Positions 1-6,306 of a stretch of 8,023 bases of DNA are shown here, one piece after another. Source of the stretch: Rhizobiaceae bacterium (GTDB lineage: Bacteria > Pseudomonadota > Alphaproteobacteria > Rhizobiales > Rhizobiaceae); assembly GCA_016793565.1 (NCBI GenBank), contig JAEUMA010000594.1, positions 1-8,023 on the forward strand. Reading direction: 5' to 3'. The notes beneath the pieces were generated by a model, which was not told the DNA's origin, searched no databases, and saw nothing but the letters and a program-made list of their open reading frames with translations. Each line of letters opens with the position of its first letter. The first letter of the stretch is position 1. A program made the position numbers and the translations under genes.

Positions 1-1406
1 GTGCAGCCGTCGCGCAGGGCATCGTCCACCTCGGCGTCGGAGCGTTCCACCGCGCGCATCAGGCGGTTTATGTCGACCGCTGCCTTGCCGCCGGCGACAG
101 CCGATGGGGGATAACGGGCGTGTCGTTGCGCAGCCCCGACACGCGCGATGCCCTTGCGCCGCAGGATGGGCTCTATACGCTGAGCGTCCGCGACGGCTCG
201 GGCGAGCGCCTGACGGTGGTGGGCTCCATGCTGAAGCTGGCGGTCGCGCCGGAAGACCCAGCGGCCGTGGTGGCCCGCATGGCCGATCCGGCGACGCGCA
301 TCGTAACGCTCACCGTCACGGAAAAAGCCTATCTGCGCAACGCCGCCGGCGACCTCGACATGGCGCATCCCGATCTCGCGCACGACCTTGCGCATCACAG
401 CAGCCCGCGCACCGTCCACGGACTGCTGGCGTCCGCGCTGGAACAGCGGCGCGCGGCGGGATTGCCGCCGTTCACCGTGCTGTGCTGCGACAACCTGCCG
501 AGCAACGGCGCCACGGTGCGGCGTCTGCTGCTGCAGTTCGCCTCCGCGCGCGAAAAATCGCTGGCGCGCTGGCTCGAGGACGAAGCGGCCTTCCCGTCGA
601 CCATGGTCGACCGCATCGTGCCCGCCACCACCGATGCCGACCGCGCCCGCATCTCGGCAGCGCTGGGCCTGGAGGACGCCTGGCCGATCGCCACGGAACC
701 TTTCATGCAATGGGTCGTGGAGGACAATTTCACCGTGGGACGCCCGGACTGGGAGCCGTTCGGCGTGGAGATGACGCGCGACGTGCGGCCATACGAGGAG
801 ATGAAGCTGCGCCTCCTGAACGGCGCGCATTCGGGAATGGCCTATCTCGGCATGCTCGCGGGACGCGACTATGTGTCGGACGCGTTCGCCGATCCGAGCA
901 TCCGGCAAGTCGTCGACGGCCTGTGGGCCGAAGCGATCCCGACACTGCCGGCAGATGCCGGCCTGGACACCGCGGCCTATACGGCCGAACTCTCCACCCG
1001 CTTCGCCAATCCGGCGCTGATGCACCGGCTCGCGCAGATCGGCACCGACGGCAGCCAGAAGCTGCCGCAGCGCGTGTTCAACACCGGTCGCGCCCGCATG
1101 GCGGCCGGGCAGGGCGCGAATTGCATGGCGCTGGTCATCGCCGCCTGGATTGCCTGCTGCGAGGCGCGGGGCGGTGCGCTTCCAAAACGCTTCTTCACCG
1201 ACCCGCTGGATGACAGGCTGGACGCGCTGCTCGCCGGCCGCCAGCCTTCCGCCGAGACCGCCGCGGCGGTGTTCGCCCTGGCCGGCCAGGCAATCGCCGG
1301 CCATGACCCGCTGCGGGACACGGTAGCCGACAGCCTCGATGCCATCCGCAACCTGGGGGTGCCGGCGGCGATCGCTCTTGCGCTGGACCGAGGCTTCGGC
1401 GGATAG
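1..1406 (+). CDS. Mannitol dehydrogenase family protein (mannitol 2-dehydrogenase / fructuronate reductase type), 5' partial
   Basis: An NAD(P)-dependent polyol or hexuronate oxidoreductase acting in the cytoplasm on a mannitol/fructose- or mannonate/fructuronate-type substrate. The reading frame is open from position 3, and 467 residues are visible before TAG at 1404-1406. Full-length members are about 480-495 residues, so only some 15-25 N-terminal residues are missing. Numbering from position 3, the Rossmann segment HLGVGAFHRAHQAVYVD lies at residues 9-25. CDNLPSNG is at 162-169, and FPSTMVDRIVP at 197-207 fits the family signature around VDRI. The catalytic K-x4-N-x2-H set is K268, N273 and H276, within EEMKLRLLNGAHS. 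GTG at 120 is internal, because the NAD-binding segment lies upstream of it in frame. No sugar transporter or regulator is in view, so the substrate cannot be assigned. The family call is very secure. Confidence 0.95.
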   Translation, partial: AAVAQGIVHLGVGAFHRAHQAVYVDRCLAAGDSRWGITGVSLRSPDTRDALAPQDGLYTLSVRDGSGERLTVVGSMLKLAVAPEDPAAVVARMADPATRIVTLTVTEKAYLRNAAGDLDMAHPDLAHDLAHHSSPRTVHGLLASALEQRRAAGLPPFTVLCCDNLPSNGATVRRLLLQFASAREKSLARWLEDEAAFPSTMVDRIVPATTDADRARISAALGLEDAWPIATEPFMQWVVEDNFTVGRPDWEPFGVEMTRDVRPYEEMKLRLLNGAHSGMAYLGMLAGRDYVSDAFADPSIRQVVDGLWAEAIPTLPADAGLDTAAYTAELSTRFANPALMHRLAQIGTDGSQKLPQRVFNTGRARMAAGQGANCMALVIAAWIACCEARGGALPKRFFTDPLDDRLDALLAGRQPSAETAAAVFALAGQAIAGHDPLRDTVADSLDAIRNLGVPAAIALALDRGFGG

Positions 1407-1434
1407 CCCTGAGAGGCGACGAAGCCTTCGCGGC

Positions 1435-1806
1435 CTACCGGATTTCGAACGCCGCGTGGGCGCCGCTTTCGCAGGTGAAGCAGCAGGTTTCGCACTTCTC
1501 GACCCCGTCTCTGCCGACGCCGAACTTTGCGCCGTCATTGCCGGGCGACCACGCCCCGTAGCAGATCGATTCGCCTTCCGTGCAGGATAGTTGCAGCGAT
1601 TGCGCGGTGCCGGGCTCCAGCCGGTAGAGCGCGCCACCGCCAGGCCAGTTCTGCGGCCGCGCCTGGCTGTAGAGCTCCGCTTCCAGCGGCACCGACAGGC
1701 TGTTGCGCAGTTCGACTGACACTTCGTCCGCATGCGCCGACGCCATAGCAGCACCGCACAGCATGCCCGCCAGGGCCGCGGTCATTCCCAAAACGGTCAA
1801 TTTCAT
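1435..1806 (-). CDS. Small secreted cysteine-rich protein of unknown function
   Basis: A 123-residue protein that I do not recognise as a named family. Residues 1-26 look like a Sec signal peptide: MK, a hydrophobic stretch, then an AHA-DE cleavage site after residue 26. C17 is not in a lipobox, so a soluble periplasmic or exported protein is expected. The mature part (about 97 residues) alternates hydrophobic and polar residues, suggesting a beta-rich fold. It has six cysteines: C75, C82 and a CxxCCxxC cluster at C105, C108, C109 and C112. These could form disulfides or bind metal; the sequence does not say which. The ATG at 1806 has a strong ribosome site, GGAAGAGG, six bases upstream. A perfect EcfG-type promoter lies about 65 bp upstream on the same strand, so induction in the general stress response is inferred. 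It converges with the dehydrogenase gene across 28 bp. Confidence 0.82.
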   Translation of the reverse strand: MKLTVLGMTAALAGMLCGAAMASAHADEVSVELRNSLSVPLEAELYSQARPQNWPGGGALYRLEPGTAQSLQLSCTEGESICYGAWSPGNDGAKFGVGRDGVEKCETCCFTCESGAHAAFEIR

Positions 1807-1867
1807 TGCCTACCTCTTCCTGAGTCGCCGCCGAATCGTGGCGCGGACGACCGTGAATTCCGCCGAC

Positions 1868-1892
1868 GGAACGTTTGCCCTTGCGCTGCGTT
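1868..1892 (+). promoter_or_regulatory. Predicted EcfG (general stress response sigma) promoter for the 59-residue gene
   Basis: GGAAC at 1868-1872, a 16-base spacer, then CGTT at 1889-1892. This is an exact match to the alphaproteobacterial EcfG/RpoE2/SigT consensus GGAAC-N16-17-CGTT. The expected transcription start is near 1898-1900. That leaves a leader of about 33 bases carrying the ribosome site before the ATG at 1932. It shares its bases with the oppositely oriented promoter at 1870-1894. Confidence 0.75.
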
Positions 1893-1894
1893 CC
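1870..1894 (-). promoter_or_regulatory. Predicted EcfG promoter for the secreted cysteine-rich protein
   Basis: On the minus strand GGAAC is read at 1894-1890, followed by 16 bases and CGTT at 1873-1870, again an exact consensus match. The expected start is near 1862-1864, about 57 bases upstream of the ATG at 1806. Together with the plus-strand site it forms the inverted repeat GGAACG-N15-CGTTCC, so one sequence provides -35-like and -10-like elements in both directions. Sigma bound in one direction would occlude the other, so a given molecule should fire one way at a time. Confidence 0.75.
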
Positions 1895-1931
1895 TGTGTG
1901 CCACCGGATCAACGAATTCGGGGAGGAAACG

Positions 1932-2111
1932 ATGGCGTCTTTGGAAATTCAGGATGTTTTCGAGCCCTATTATGACGGGCGCGAGGCAAATCAGCTCGAT
2001 GGCGACAAGCAGGCCAACGCGCAGGATGTGCGCCGGTCGGCGAAGACGCGGCTGAGCGAGCGCCCGGCGTGGGAGCGCCTGGAAAAGCCCCTCCGGCGTG
2101 AAACGCCCTAA
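1932..2111 (+). CDS. Small charged protein of unknown function (59 residues)
   Basis: A 59-residue product starting MASLEIQDVFEPYYDGREAN, not recognised as a known family. It has no signal peptide, membrane segment or cysteine. The N-terminal third is acidic with aromatic residues, and the rest is rich in Arg, Lys, Glu and Gln, so it is probably a soluble, partly helical cytoplasmic protein. The ATG at 1932 is preferred over an in-frame GTG-type start at 1875. GGGGAGGAAA sits just upstream of it, and 1875 lies inside the predicted promoter spacer. A perfect EcfG promoter 40 bp upstream supports a real, stress-induced gene. Its TAA (2109-2111) overlaps the hemW stop codon on the other strand, so the two genes meet tail to tail with a 4-bp overlap (2108-2111). 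Being small and without recognised homologues, it is less certain than its neighbours. Confidence 0.62.
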   Translation: MASLEIQDVFEPYYDGREANQLDGDKQANAQDVRRSAKTRLSERPAWERLEKPLRRETP

Positions 2112-3256
2112 CGCGCAAGGTCTGCGACCACCGCATCCAGCACGATCATCCCTGATTGCGTCGCCCGCAGCCGCGAATTGCCCACTGGCGCGACGAGGTT
2201 CTCGCCCTGCAGGATCGATATCCTCGACGAGGACAGTGGCCGGCCCGCAAGTGCCTCGAAGCGCGAGAGGTCTATGCCCTCCACCAGGCGCAAACCCATC
2301 AGCAGAAACTCGTCGGCTTCCTCGCTGCGCGTCAGCACTTCTCCGCCGGTGATGCCATGGCCCCTGGCTTCGACCAGGTTCAGCCATGTCTCCGGCATGC
2401 GCTCGGCAATCGTAACGATTCGCGTGCCGTTCTCGATGAAGCGCCCATGCGCCCCCGGACCGACGCCGACATATTCGCCGTAGCGCCAGTAGGTCAGGTT
2501 GTGACGGCTCTCCGCGCCCGGCCGCGCGTGGTTGGAAATCTCGTAGGCCGGTAGGCCGTGCGCCGCGGTGATCGCCTGCGTCGCCTCGTAGAGGTCGGCG
2601 GCGAGGTCTGGGTCCGGCACGGCGAACTTCTTCGCTGCGTGCAGCGCATGGAAAGGCGTGCCCTCCTCGATCGTGAGCTGATAGAGCGACAGATGGTCAG
2701 CGGCGAGCGCGATCGCTTCGCCGAGTTCCCGCGACCATGCCTCGACGGTCTGGCCCGGCCGCGCGTAGATCAGATCGAAGGACAGGCGCGGAAAGGTCCG
2801 CCGCGCCAGTTCGATGGCCTGGCGGGCGGCGTCGACGTCGTGCAGGCGGCCGAGGAAGCGCAGATCGCGATCGTTAAGCGCCTGGACGCCGAGCGAAACG
2901 CGATTGACGCCGGCCGCCCGGTAGCCGACGAAGCGCTCCGCCTCGACCGAAGAAGGGTTCGCCTCCAGCGTCACCTCGGCGCTCTCCGCAACGGTCCAGT
3001 TCGCCGCGATCGCGTCCAGCACGGCGCCGACCGTCTCCGGCCGCATCAGCGACGGCGTGCCGCCGCCGAGGAACACGCTGGTCACGGTGCGGGCGCCCGT
3101 CCGCCCGCGCATGCTGGCCAGTTCGCGCGCGAAGGCACCCGCGTAGCGGAGCTGGTCGACCGGCTGGTGCCGGACATGGCTGTTGAAGTCGCAATAGGGG
3201 CACTTGGCTGCGCAGAAGGGCCAGTGCACGTAGATGCCGAAGCCCGGGTCGTTCAT
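2108..3256 (-). CDS. hemW: HemW, radical-SAM heme chaperone (formerly annotated as a coproporphyrinogen III oxidase-like protein)
   Basis: A cytoplasmic radical-SAM protein that binds heme and is thought to deliver it to target proteins. It is 382 residues, normal for the family. The 4Fe-4S/SAM motif CAAKCPYC is at residues 15-22 (C15, C19, C22). It is followed by DFNSH, with F24 in place of the fourth cysteine typical of true HemN oxidases. GGGTPS at 64-69 is the SAM-binding segment, and HNLTYW at 252-257 is the HNxxYW motif associated with HemW heme binding. These separate it from HemN. The ATG at 3256 is chosen because it forms an ATGA overlap with the rdgB stop and leaves the usual short stretch (MNDPGFGIYVHWPFC) before the cysteines. 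The frame is open upstream to 3439, but that stretch lies inside rdgB. Last gene of the rph-VOC-rdgB-hemW cluster. Confidence 0.96.
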   Translation of the reverse strand: MNDPGFGIYVHWPFCAAKCPYCDFNSHVRHQPVDQLRYAGAFARELASMRGRTGARTVTSVFLGGGTPSLMRPETVGAVLDAIAANWTVAESAEVTLEANPSSVEAERFVGYRAAGVNRVSLGVQALNDRDLRFLGRLHDVDAARQAIELARRTFPRLSFDLIYARPGQTVEAWSRELGEAIALAADHLSLYQLTIEEGTPFHALHAAKKFAVPDPDLAADLYEATQAITAAHGLPAYEISNHARPGAESRHNLTYWRYGEYVGVGPGAHGRFIENGTRIVTIAERMPETWLNLVEARGHGITGGEVLTRSEEADEFLLMGLRLVEGIDLSRFEALAGRPLSSSRISILQGENLVAPVGNSRLRATQSGMIVLDAVVADLAR

Positions 3257-3900
3257 GCCGCACCCAGCCGGGCCCGGGCGAATTTCTGGAAGGCACGCGC
3301 GCGATGCGAAAGGGCGGTCGGTTGGCCGGGCTTCCAGCCGTGCTTTTCCTCGGCGCTCATCTCGCCGAAGGTCTTTTCGTGCCCGTCCGGCTGGAACACT
3401 GGGTCGTAGCCGAAGCCGAGCGTCCCGCGCGGGGGCCACACCAGCGTGCCGTCGACCTCGCCGCGGAAATATTCCGCCTCGCCGTCGGGAAACGCCAGGC
3501 AGATGACGGCCACGAACCGGCCGCTCCGTTGCGCCGGTTCGGTCGCGCCGCGCTCGTGCATCGCCACCTCGGTGCGCTGCATGGCCATTCCGAAGTCGCG
3601 CGTCCCGTCGGGCATCTCCGCCCAGTTGGCCGTGTATACGCCGGGAGCGCCGTCGAGCGCGTCGACGACGAGGCCCGAATCGTCCGAAAGCGCGGGAAGT
3701 CCGGTTGCGCTGGCGGCGGCGAAAGCCTTGATATAGGCGTTCTCCTCGAAGGTCGTTCCGGTTTCTTCCGGCTCCGGCAGGCCATACTCCTTGGCCGACT
3801 TGGCTTCGAAGCCGAAAGGCGCCATCAGGTCGGCGAATTCACGCAGCTTGCCCGCATTGTGGCTGGCGATCACGATCTGCCTGGCGGAGAGGTCACCCAT
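3253..3900 (-). CDS. rdgB: RdgB/HAM1 family non-canonical purine NTP pyrophosphatase (dITP/XTPase)
   Basis: Hydrolyses dITP, ITP and XTP to monophosphates and pyrophosphate, keeping deaminated purines out of DNA and RNA. It is 215 residues with the full motif set: SHNAGKLREF at 13-22, ETGTTFEENAYIKA at 47-60, DDSGLVVDALDGAPGVYTA at 73-91 with the catalytic acidic pair, GFGYDPVF at 162-169, and SHRARA at 198-203. Between EEK and SHR it has about eight more residues (HGWKPGQPTA region) than the E. coli protein; I believe this is common in alphaproteobacterial members. The ATG at 3900 overlaps the upstream VOC stop by one base (TGATG), with GGGGG about five bases upstream. An in-frame start at 4005 lies inside the VOC gene and lacks family similarity. 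Its TGA overlaps the hemW start, so translational coupling is likely. Confidence 0.96.
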   Translation of the reverse strand: MGDLSARQIVIASHNAGKLREFADLMAPFGFEAKSAKEYGLPEPEETGTTFEENAYIKAFAAASATGLPALSDDSGLVVDALDGAPGVYTANWAEMPDGTRDFGMAMQRTEVAMHERGATEPAQRSGRFVAVICLAFPDGEAEYFRGEVDGTLVWPPRGTLGFGYDPVFQPDGHEKTFGEMSAEEKHGWKPGQPTALSHRARAFQKFARARLGAA

Positions 3901-4343
3901 CACAGCCCCCAGATGCGCGGCTCGGCAAATTCCAGCGAATTGCCGTCCGGGTCGCGGAAATAGATCGACCGGCCGCCGCTCGATCCCTCGGTAAGGGAGG
4001 GCCATTCAAAATCGGCCTCGATCGTCACGCCGTGGCCTTCAAGGAGGGCCTTCCATGCGTCGATCTCCTGCGCTGTCGCGGCGAAGCAGAGATGCCCCTG
4101 ACCGAATGCCCCGTGCGGCGGCACCGGTAACCGTGTGTCCGGCGGAGGAGGCTGGCGCGTCGCCTCGGCATCGAACAAGAGCACGATCGTCTTTCCGCAA
4201 CGGAAGAAGACGTGCCGTCCTGGCACCTTGGCGATGCGTTCCAGCCTCAGCACGCCCGAATAGAAGGCCTCCGCCGCGTCGAGGTCGGTCACATAGAGCG
4301 CGGCTTCGAGGATGGCGGATACCTGGTGAGGGGGAACTCGCAT
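3900..4343 (-). CDS. VOC superfamily (glyoxalase/bleomycin-resistance/dioxygenase fold) protein
   Basis: A single 147-residue protein with the paired beta-alpha-beta-beta-beta halves of the vicinal-oxygen-chelate fold. The first half begins ILEAALYVTDLDAAEAFYSG (11-30). The second begins GQGHLCFAA (81-89) and ends SIYFRDPDGNSLEFAEP (126-142). E13, H84 and E138 occupy places usually taken by metal ligands, so a divalent-metal enzyme or binding protein is plausible. The substrate is unknown; glyoxalase, fosfomycin-thiol transferase-like and ring-cleavage roles are all found in this fold, and nothing here selects one. Its ATG is 15 bases after the rph stop and its TGA overlaps the rdgB ATG by one base, so it is almost certainly co-transcribed. 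The ribosome site is weak (GGCACT region), suggesting dependence on coupling with rph. The fold is secure and the function is open. Confidence 0.9.
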   Translation of the reverse strand: MRVPPHQVSAILEAALYVTDLDAAEAFYSGVLRLERIAKVPGRHVFFRCGKTIVLLFDAEATRQPPPPDTRLPVPPHGAFGQGHLCFAATAQEIDAWKALLEGHGVTIEADFEWPSLTEGSSGGRSIYFRDPDGNSLEFAEPRIWGL

Positions 4344-4358
4344 ATCGAGTGCCTATGC

Positions 4359-5075
4359 CTACGCCACCGCCATCTGCTGCAGGCTCACGAGCCGCGCAAT
4401 GCCCTTGCGCGCCAGGCCCATCATCGCCAGGAACTGCTCTTCTGAGAAGGGCGCGCCCTCGGCGGTGCCCTGCACCTCCACGATGCCGCCCTTGCCGGTG
4501 AGCACGAAGTTGGCATCCGTCTCGGCGCCGGAATCCTCCGCGTAATCAAGGTCGATGACCGGGGTGCCCGCGTGGATGCCGCAGGAAATCGCCGCCACAT
4601 GGTCCTTCAGAACGCGCGGCAAGCTCACCATCTGTCGCGCTTCCATCCATCGCAGGCAGTCGTGCAGCGCGATCCAGCCGCCGGTGATGGAGGCCGTGCG
4701 CGTGCCGCCGTCGGCCTGCAGCACGTCGCAGTCGACGGTGATCTGCACTTCGCCAAGCGCCTGCAGGTCTACCACGGCGCGCAGCGAGCGGCCGATGAGG
4801 CGCTGGATCTCCAGCGTGCGGCCGCCCTGCTTGCCGGCCGAGGCCTCGCGGCGGGTGCGCTCATGCGTGGCGCGCGGCAGCATGCCGTACTCGGCCGTTA
4901 CCCAGCCCTTGCCGGCGTTGCGCAGCCAGGCCGGCACGCGTTCCTCCAGGCTAGCCGTGCACAGCACATGCGTGTCGCCGAACTTGACCAGGCAGGAGCC
5001 CTCGGCATGTCTTGCGATGCCGCGTTCGAAGGAAACGGCGCGCATTTCGTCTGGCTGGCGTTTCGAAGGACGCAT
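4359..5075 (-). CDS. rph: Ribonuclease PH
   Basis: A phosphorolytic 3'-to-5' exoribonuclease that trims the last nucleotides from tRNA 3' ends, acting as a hexameric ring. It is 238 residues, the standard length. MRPSKRQPDEMR is the canonical start. KGWVTAEYGMLPRATHER is at 56-73, and GGRTLEIQRLIGRSLRA at 84-100 includes R86. The phosphate-binding GGTRT is at 123-127. DLDYAEDSGAETDANFV at 175-191 carries the conserved acidic residues D181 and D187, and VEVQGTAEG is at 199-207. The frame continues upstream to 5273, but the ATG at 5075 matches the family start and has GGAG five bases upstream. First gene of the minus-strand cluster, divergent from hrcA across a 146-bp region. Confidence 0.97.
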   Translation of the reverse strand: MRPSKRQPDEMRAVSFERGIARHAEGSCLVKFGDTHVLCTASLEERVPAWLRNAGKGWVTAEYGMLPRATHERTRREASAGKQGGRTLEIQRLIGRSLRAVVDLQALGEVQITVDCDVLQADGGTRTASITGGWIALHDCLRWMEARQMVSLPRVLKDHVAAISCGIHAGTPVIDLDYAEDSGAETDANFVLTGKGGIVEVQGTAEGAPFSEEQFLAMMGLARKGIARLVSLQQMAVA

Positions 5076-5131
5076 GAAAACTCCGGATTGGCCTGCTCGT
5101 TCGTCGAGTCGGCGGCTTGTAGCCCCGTCCC

Positions 5132-5157
5132 CGCCCGGGCGCAAAGAAAAACGCCCG
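5132..5157. repeat. GC-rich palindrome and short hairpin in the rph/hrcA divergent region
   Basis: CGCCCGGGCG at 5132-5141 is a perfect 10-bp palindrome. Its right half, CGGGCG (5136-5141), also pairs with CGCCCG at 5152-5157 across a 10-base A-rich loop. On the minus strand this hairpin would lie in the rph leader with a T-rich loop. There is no run of T after it, so it does not look like a terminator. A regulatory role is only a possibility, given the high GC content. Confidence 0.3.
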
Positions 5158-5173
5158 CCGCGCCGAGCTTGTG

Positions 5174-5201
5174 CTGACCCGGCCGTGAAATGCCCTATAT
5201 T
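5174..5201 (+). promoter_or_regulatory. Candidate housekeeping sigma promoter for hrcA
   Basis: CTGACC at 5174-5179 (four of six with TTGACA), a 16-base spacer, and TATATT at 5196-5201 (five of six with TATAAT), in a region otherwise poor in AT. The implied start is about 5208, at the ribosome site itself, so the leader would be only about 14 bases. No CIRCE operator is seen here. Confidence 0.45.
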
Positions 5202-5207
5202 GTCCGC

Positions 5208-5212
5208 GGAGG
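5208..5212 (+). promoter_or_regulatory. hrcA ribosome binding site, deciding the start codon
   Basis: GGAGG at 5208-5212 lies nine bases before GTG at 5222 but only three bases before the in-frame TTG at 5216. Spacing therefore favours GTG 5222, giving a protein that starts MTQAIVDPALQSL. Confidence 0.7.
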
Positions 5213-5221
5213 TGTTTGAAG

Positions 5222-6292
5222 GTGACGCAAGCCATCGTTGATCCTGCCCTGCAATCGCTCGACGCCCGCTCACGCGAGATCTTCCGGCGCATCGTCGACA
5301 CTTATCTGAGGGACGGCGAGCCCGTCGGCTCGCGCAACCTGTCGCGCATGATGCCGTCCTCGCTTTCGCCCGCCACGGTCCGCAACGTGATGAGCGATCT
5401 GGAGCAGCTCGGCCTGATCTACGCTCCGCATGTGTCCGCCGGACGGCTGCCGACGCAGACCGGCCTGCGCTTCTTCGTCGACGCCTTCATGGAGATCGGC
5501 GACCTGACAGAGGACGAGCGCCGCGTCATCGAGGCCCAGGTGAAGGCTTCCGGAGCGAACGCCTCGGTCGACCACATGCTCACCGAGGCAAGCCAGTTGC
5601 TTTCGGGCATGTCGCGCGGCGCGGGCCTTGTGCTTGCCTCCAAGACGGAATCGGCGCTGAAGCACATCGAGTTCATCCAGCTCGAGCCGCGCAAGGCGCT
5701 GGCGGTGCTGGTCACCCAGGGCGGCGACGTCGAGAACCGCATCGTCGACCTTCCGGACGGCGTGACGCCTTCGCAATTGCAGGAAGCCTCCAATTTTCTC
5801 AACGCGCATATCCGCGGCCGCACGCTGGCCGAGGCGCGCATCGAGATTGAAAAGCGCAAGAACGAGACCAAGGCAGCACTCGACACCCTGTCGCAGGCGC
5901 TGGTGGAGAAGGGGCTGGCGGTATGGGCCGGCAGCGGCAGCGGCATGCCGGCGCGCCTCATCGTCCGCGGCCGCGGCAATCTCTTGGAAAACGTCACCGA
6001 CCAGACCGATATCCAGATGTTGCGCCATCTGTTCGAGGATCTGGAGACGCAGGACGGTCTGCTCCAGCTGCTGAACCTCGCCGAGGAAGGCTCCGGGGTG
6101 CGCATCTTCATCGGCTCCGAGAACAAGCTGTTCTCGCTGTCTGGCTCGTCTCTGGTGGTAGCGCCCTTCCGCGACAAGGACGCGCGTGTGGTTGGCGCTC
6201 TGGGCGTCATCGGTCCGACACGCCTGAACTATGCGCGTATCGTGCCGATGGTGGACTATACCGCGCAGGTCATGTCGCGCATGCTTCGCTAG
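5222..6292 (+). CDS. hrcA: HrcA, heat-inducible transcription repressor
   Basis: A dimeric repressor that binds the CIRCE operator upstream of chaperonin genes and is itself kept active by GroEL. It is 356 residues from the GTG at 5222. The N-terminal winged-helix domain spans about residues 10-85. It includes GEPVGSRNLSR, LSPATVRNVMSDLEQLG as the recognition segment, and IYAPHVSAGRLPTQTGLRFF. A GAF-like domain with an inserted helical segment (EIEKRKNETKAALDTL region) follows. The C-terminus ends with GVIGPTRLNYARIVPMVDYTAQVMSRML, the family's closing motif. No truncation or frameshift is seen. It is divergent from rph, a common arrangement in Rhizobiales, but grpE does not follow it here; cysK does. 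No CIRCE inverted repeat (TTAGCACTC-N9-GAGTGCTAA) is visible in the window, so its targets, probably groESL, lie elsewhere. Confidence 0.97.
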   Translation: MTQAIVDPALQSLDARSREIFRRIVDTYLRDGEPVGSRNLSRMMPSSLSPATVRNVMSDLEQLGLIYAPHVSAGRLPTQTGLRFFVDAFMEIGDLTEDERRVIEAQVKASGANASVDHMLTEASQLLSGMSRGAGLVLASKTESALKHIEFIQLEPRKALAVLVTQGGDVENRIVDLPDGVTPSQLQEASNFLNAHIRGRTLAEARIEIEKRKNETKAALDTLSQALVEKGLAVWAGSGSGMPARLIVRGRGNLLENVTDQTDIQMLRHLFEDLETQDGLLQLLNLAEEGSGVRIFIGSENKLFSLSGSSLVVAPFRDKDARVVGALGVIGPTRLNYARIVPMVDYTAQVMSRMLR

Positions 6293-6306
6293 GCGCCGCG
6301 ATTTCC

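Noticed and set aside
697..721. GGAAC-N16-CGTG, a near match to the EcfG promoter
   Set aside because: It lies inside the dehydrogenase coding region, misses the last base of CGTT and has no gene start downstream.
104..1213. Long plus-strand frame of 369 residues overlapping the dehydrogenase
   Set aside because: Low-complexity Arg/Ala/Gly/His-rich translation in another frame, with no family motifs; a shadow typical of GC-rich DNA.
120..1406. Taking GTG 120 as the start of the dehydrogenase gene
   Set aside because: The same frame is open to position 3 and encodes the conserved NAD-binding HLGVGAFHRAHQA segment, so the true start lies before the window.
1407..1434. Intrinsic terminator between the dehydrogenase and the secreted-protein gene
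   Set aside because: CGAAG-C-CTTCG near 1418-1431 is a very short symmetric stretch with no adequate loop, no strong stem extension and no T tract.
1855..1919. Two GAATTC sites 59 bases apart as a regulatory repeat
   Set aside because: A six-base palindrome occurring twice in 125 bp, with no shared flanks beyond a few bases, is not sufficient evidence of an operator.
2558..3409. Plus-strand frame of 283 residues opposite hemW and rdgB
   Set aside because: It is antisense to two confidently identified genes, and its composition and lack of motifs mark it as a shadow.
3257..3439. Upstream extension of hemW to an in-frame start at 3439
   Set aside because: The added 61 residues lie inside rdgB and lack family similarity; the ATGA overlap at 3253-3256 is the better start.
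5216..5221. TTG at 5216 as the hrcA start
   Set aside because: Only three bases separate it from GGAGG; GTG at 5222 has workable spacing and matches the usual HrcA N-terminus.
5270..6028. Minus-strand frame of 252 residues opposite hrcA
   Set aside because: Antisense to hrcA, rich in His, Arg, Gln and Leu, no recognisable domain.
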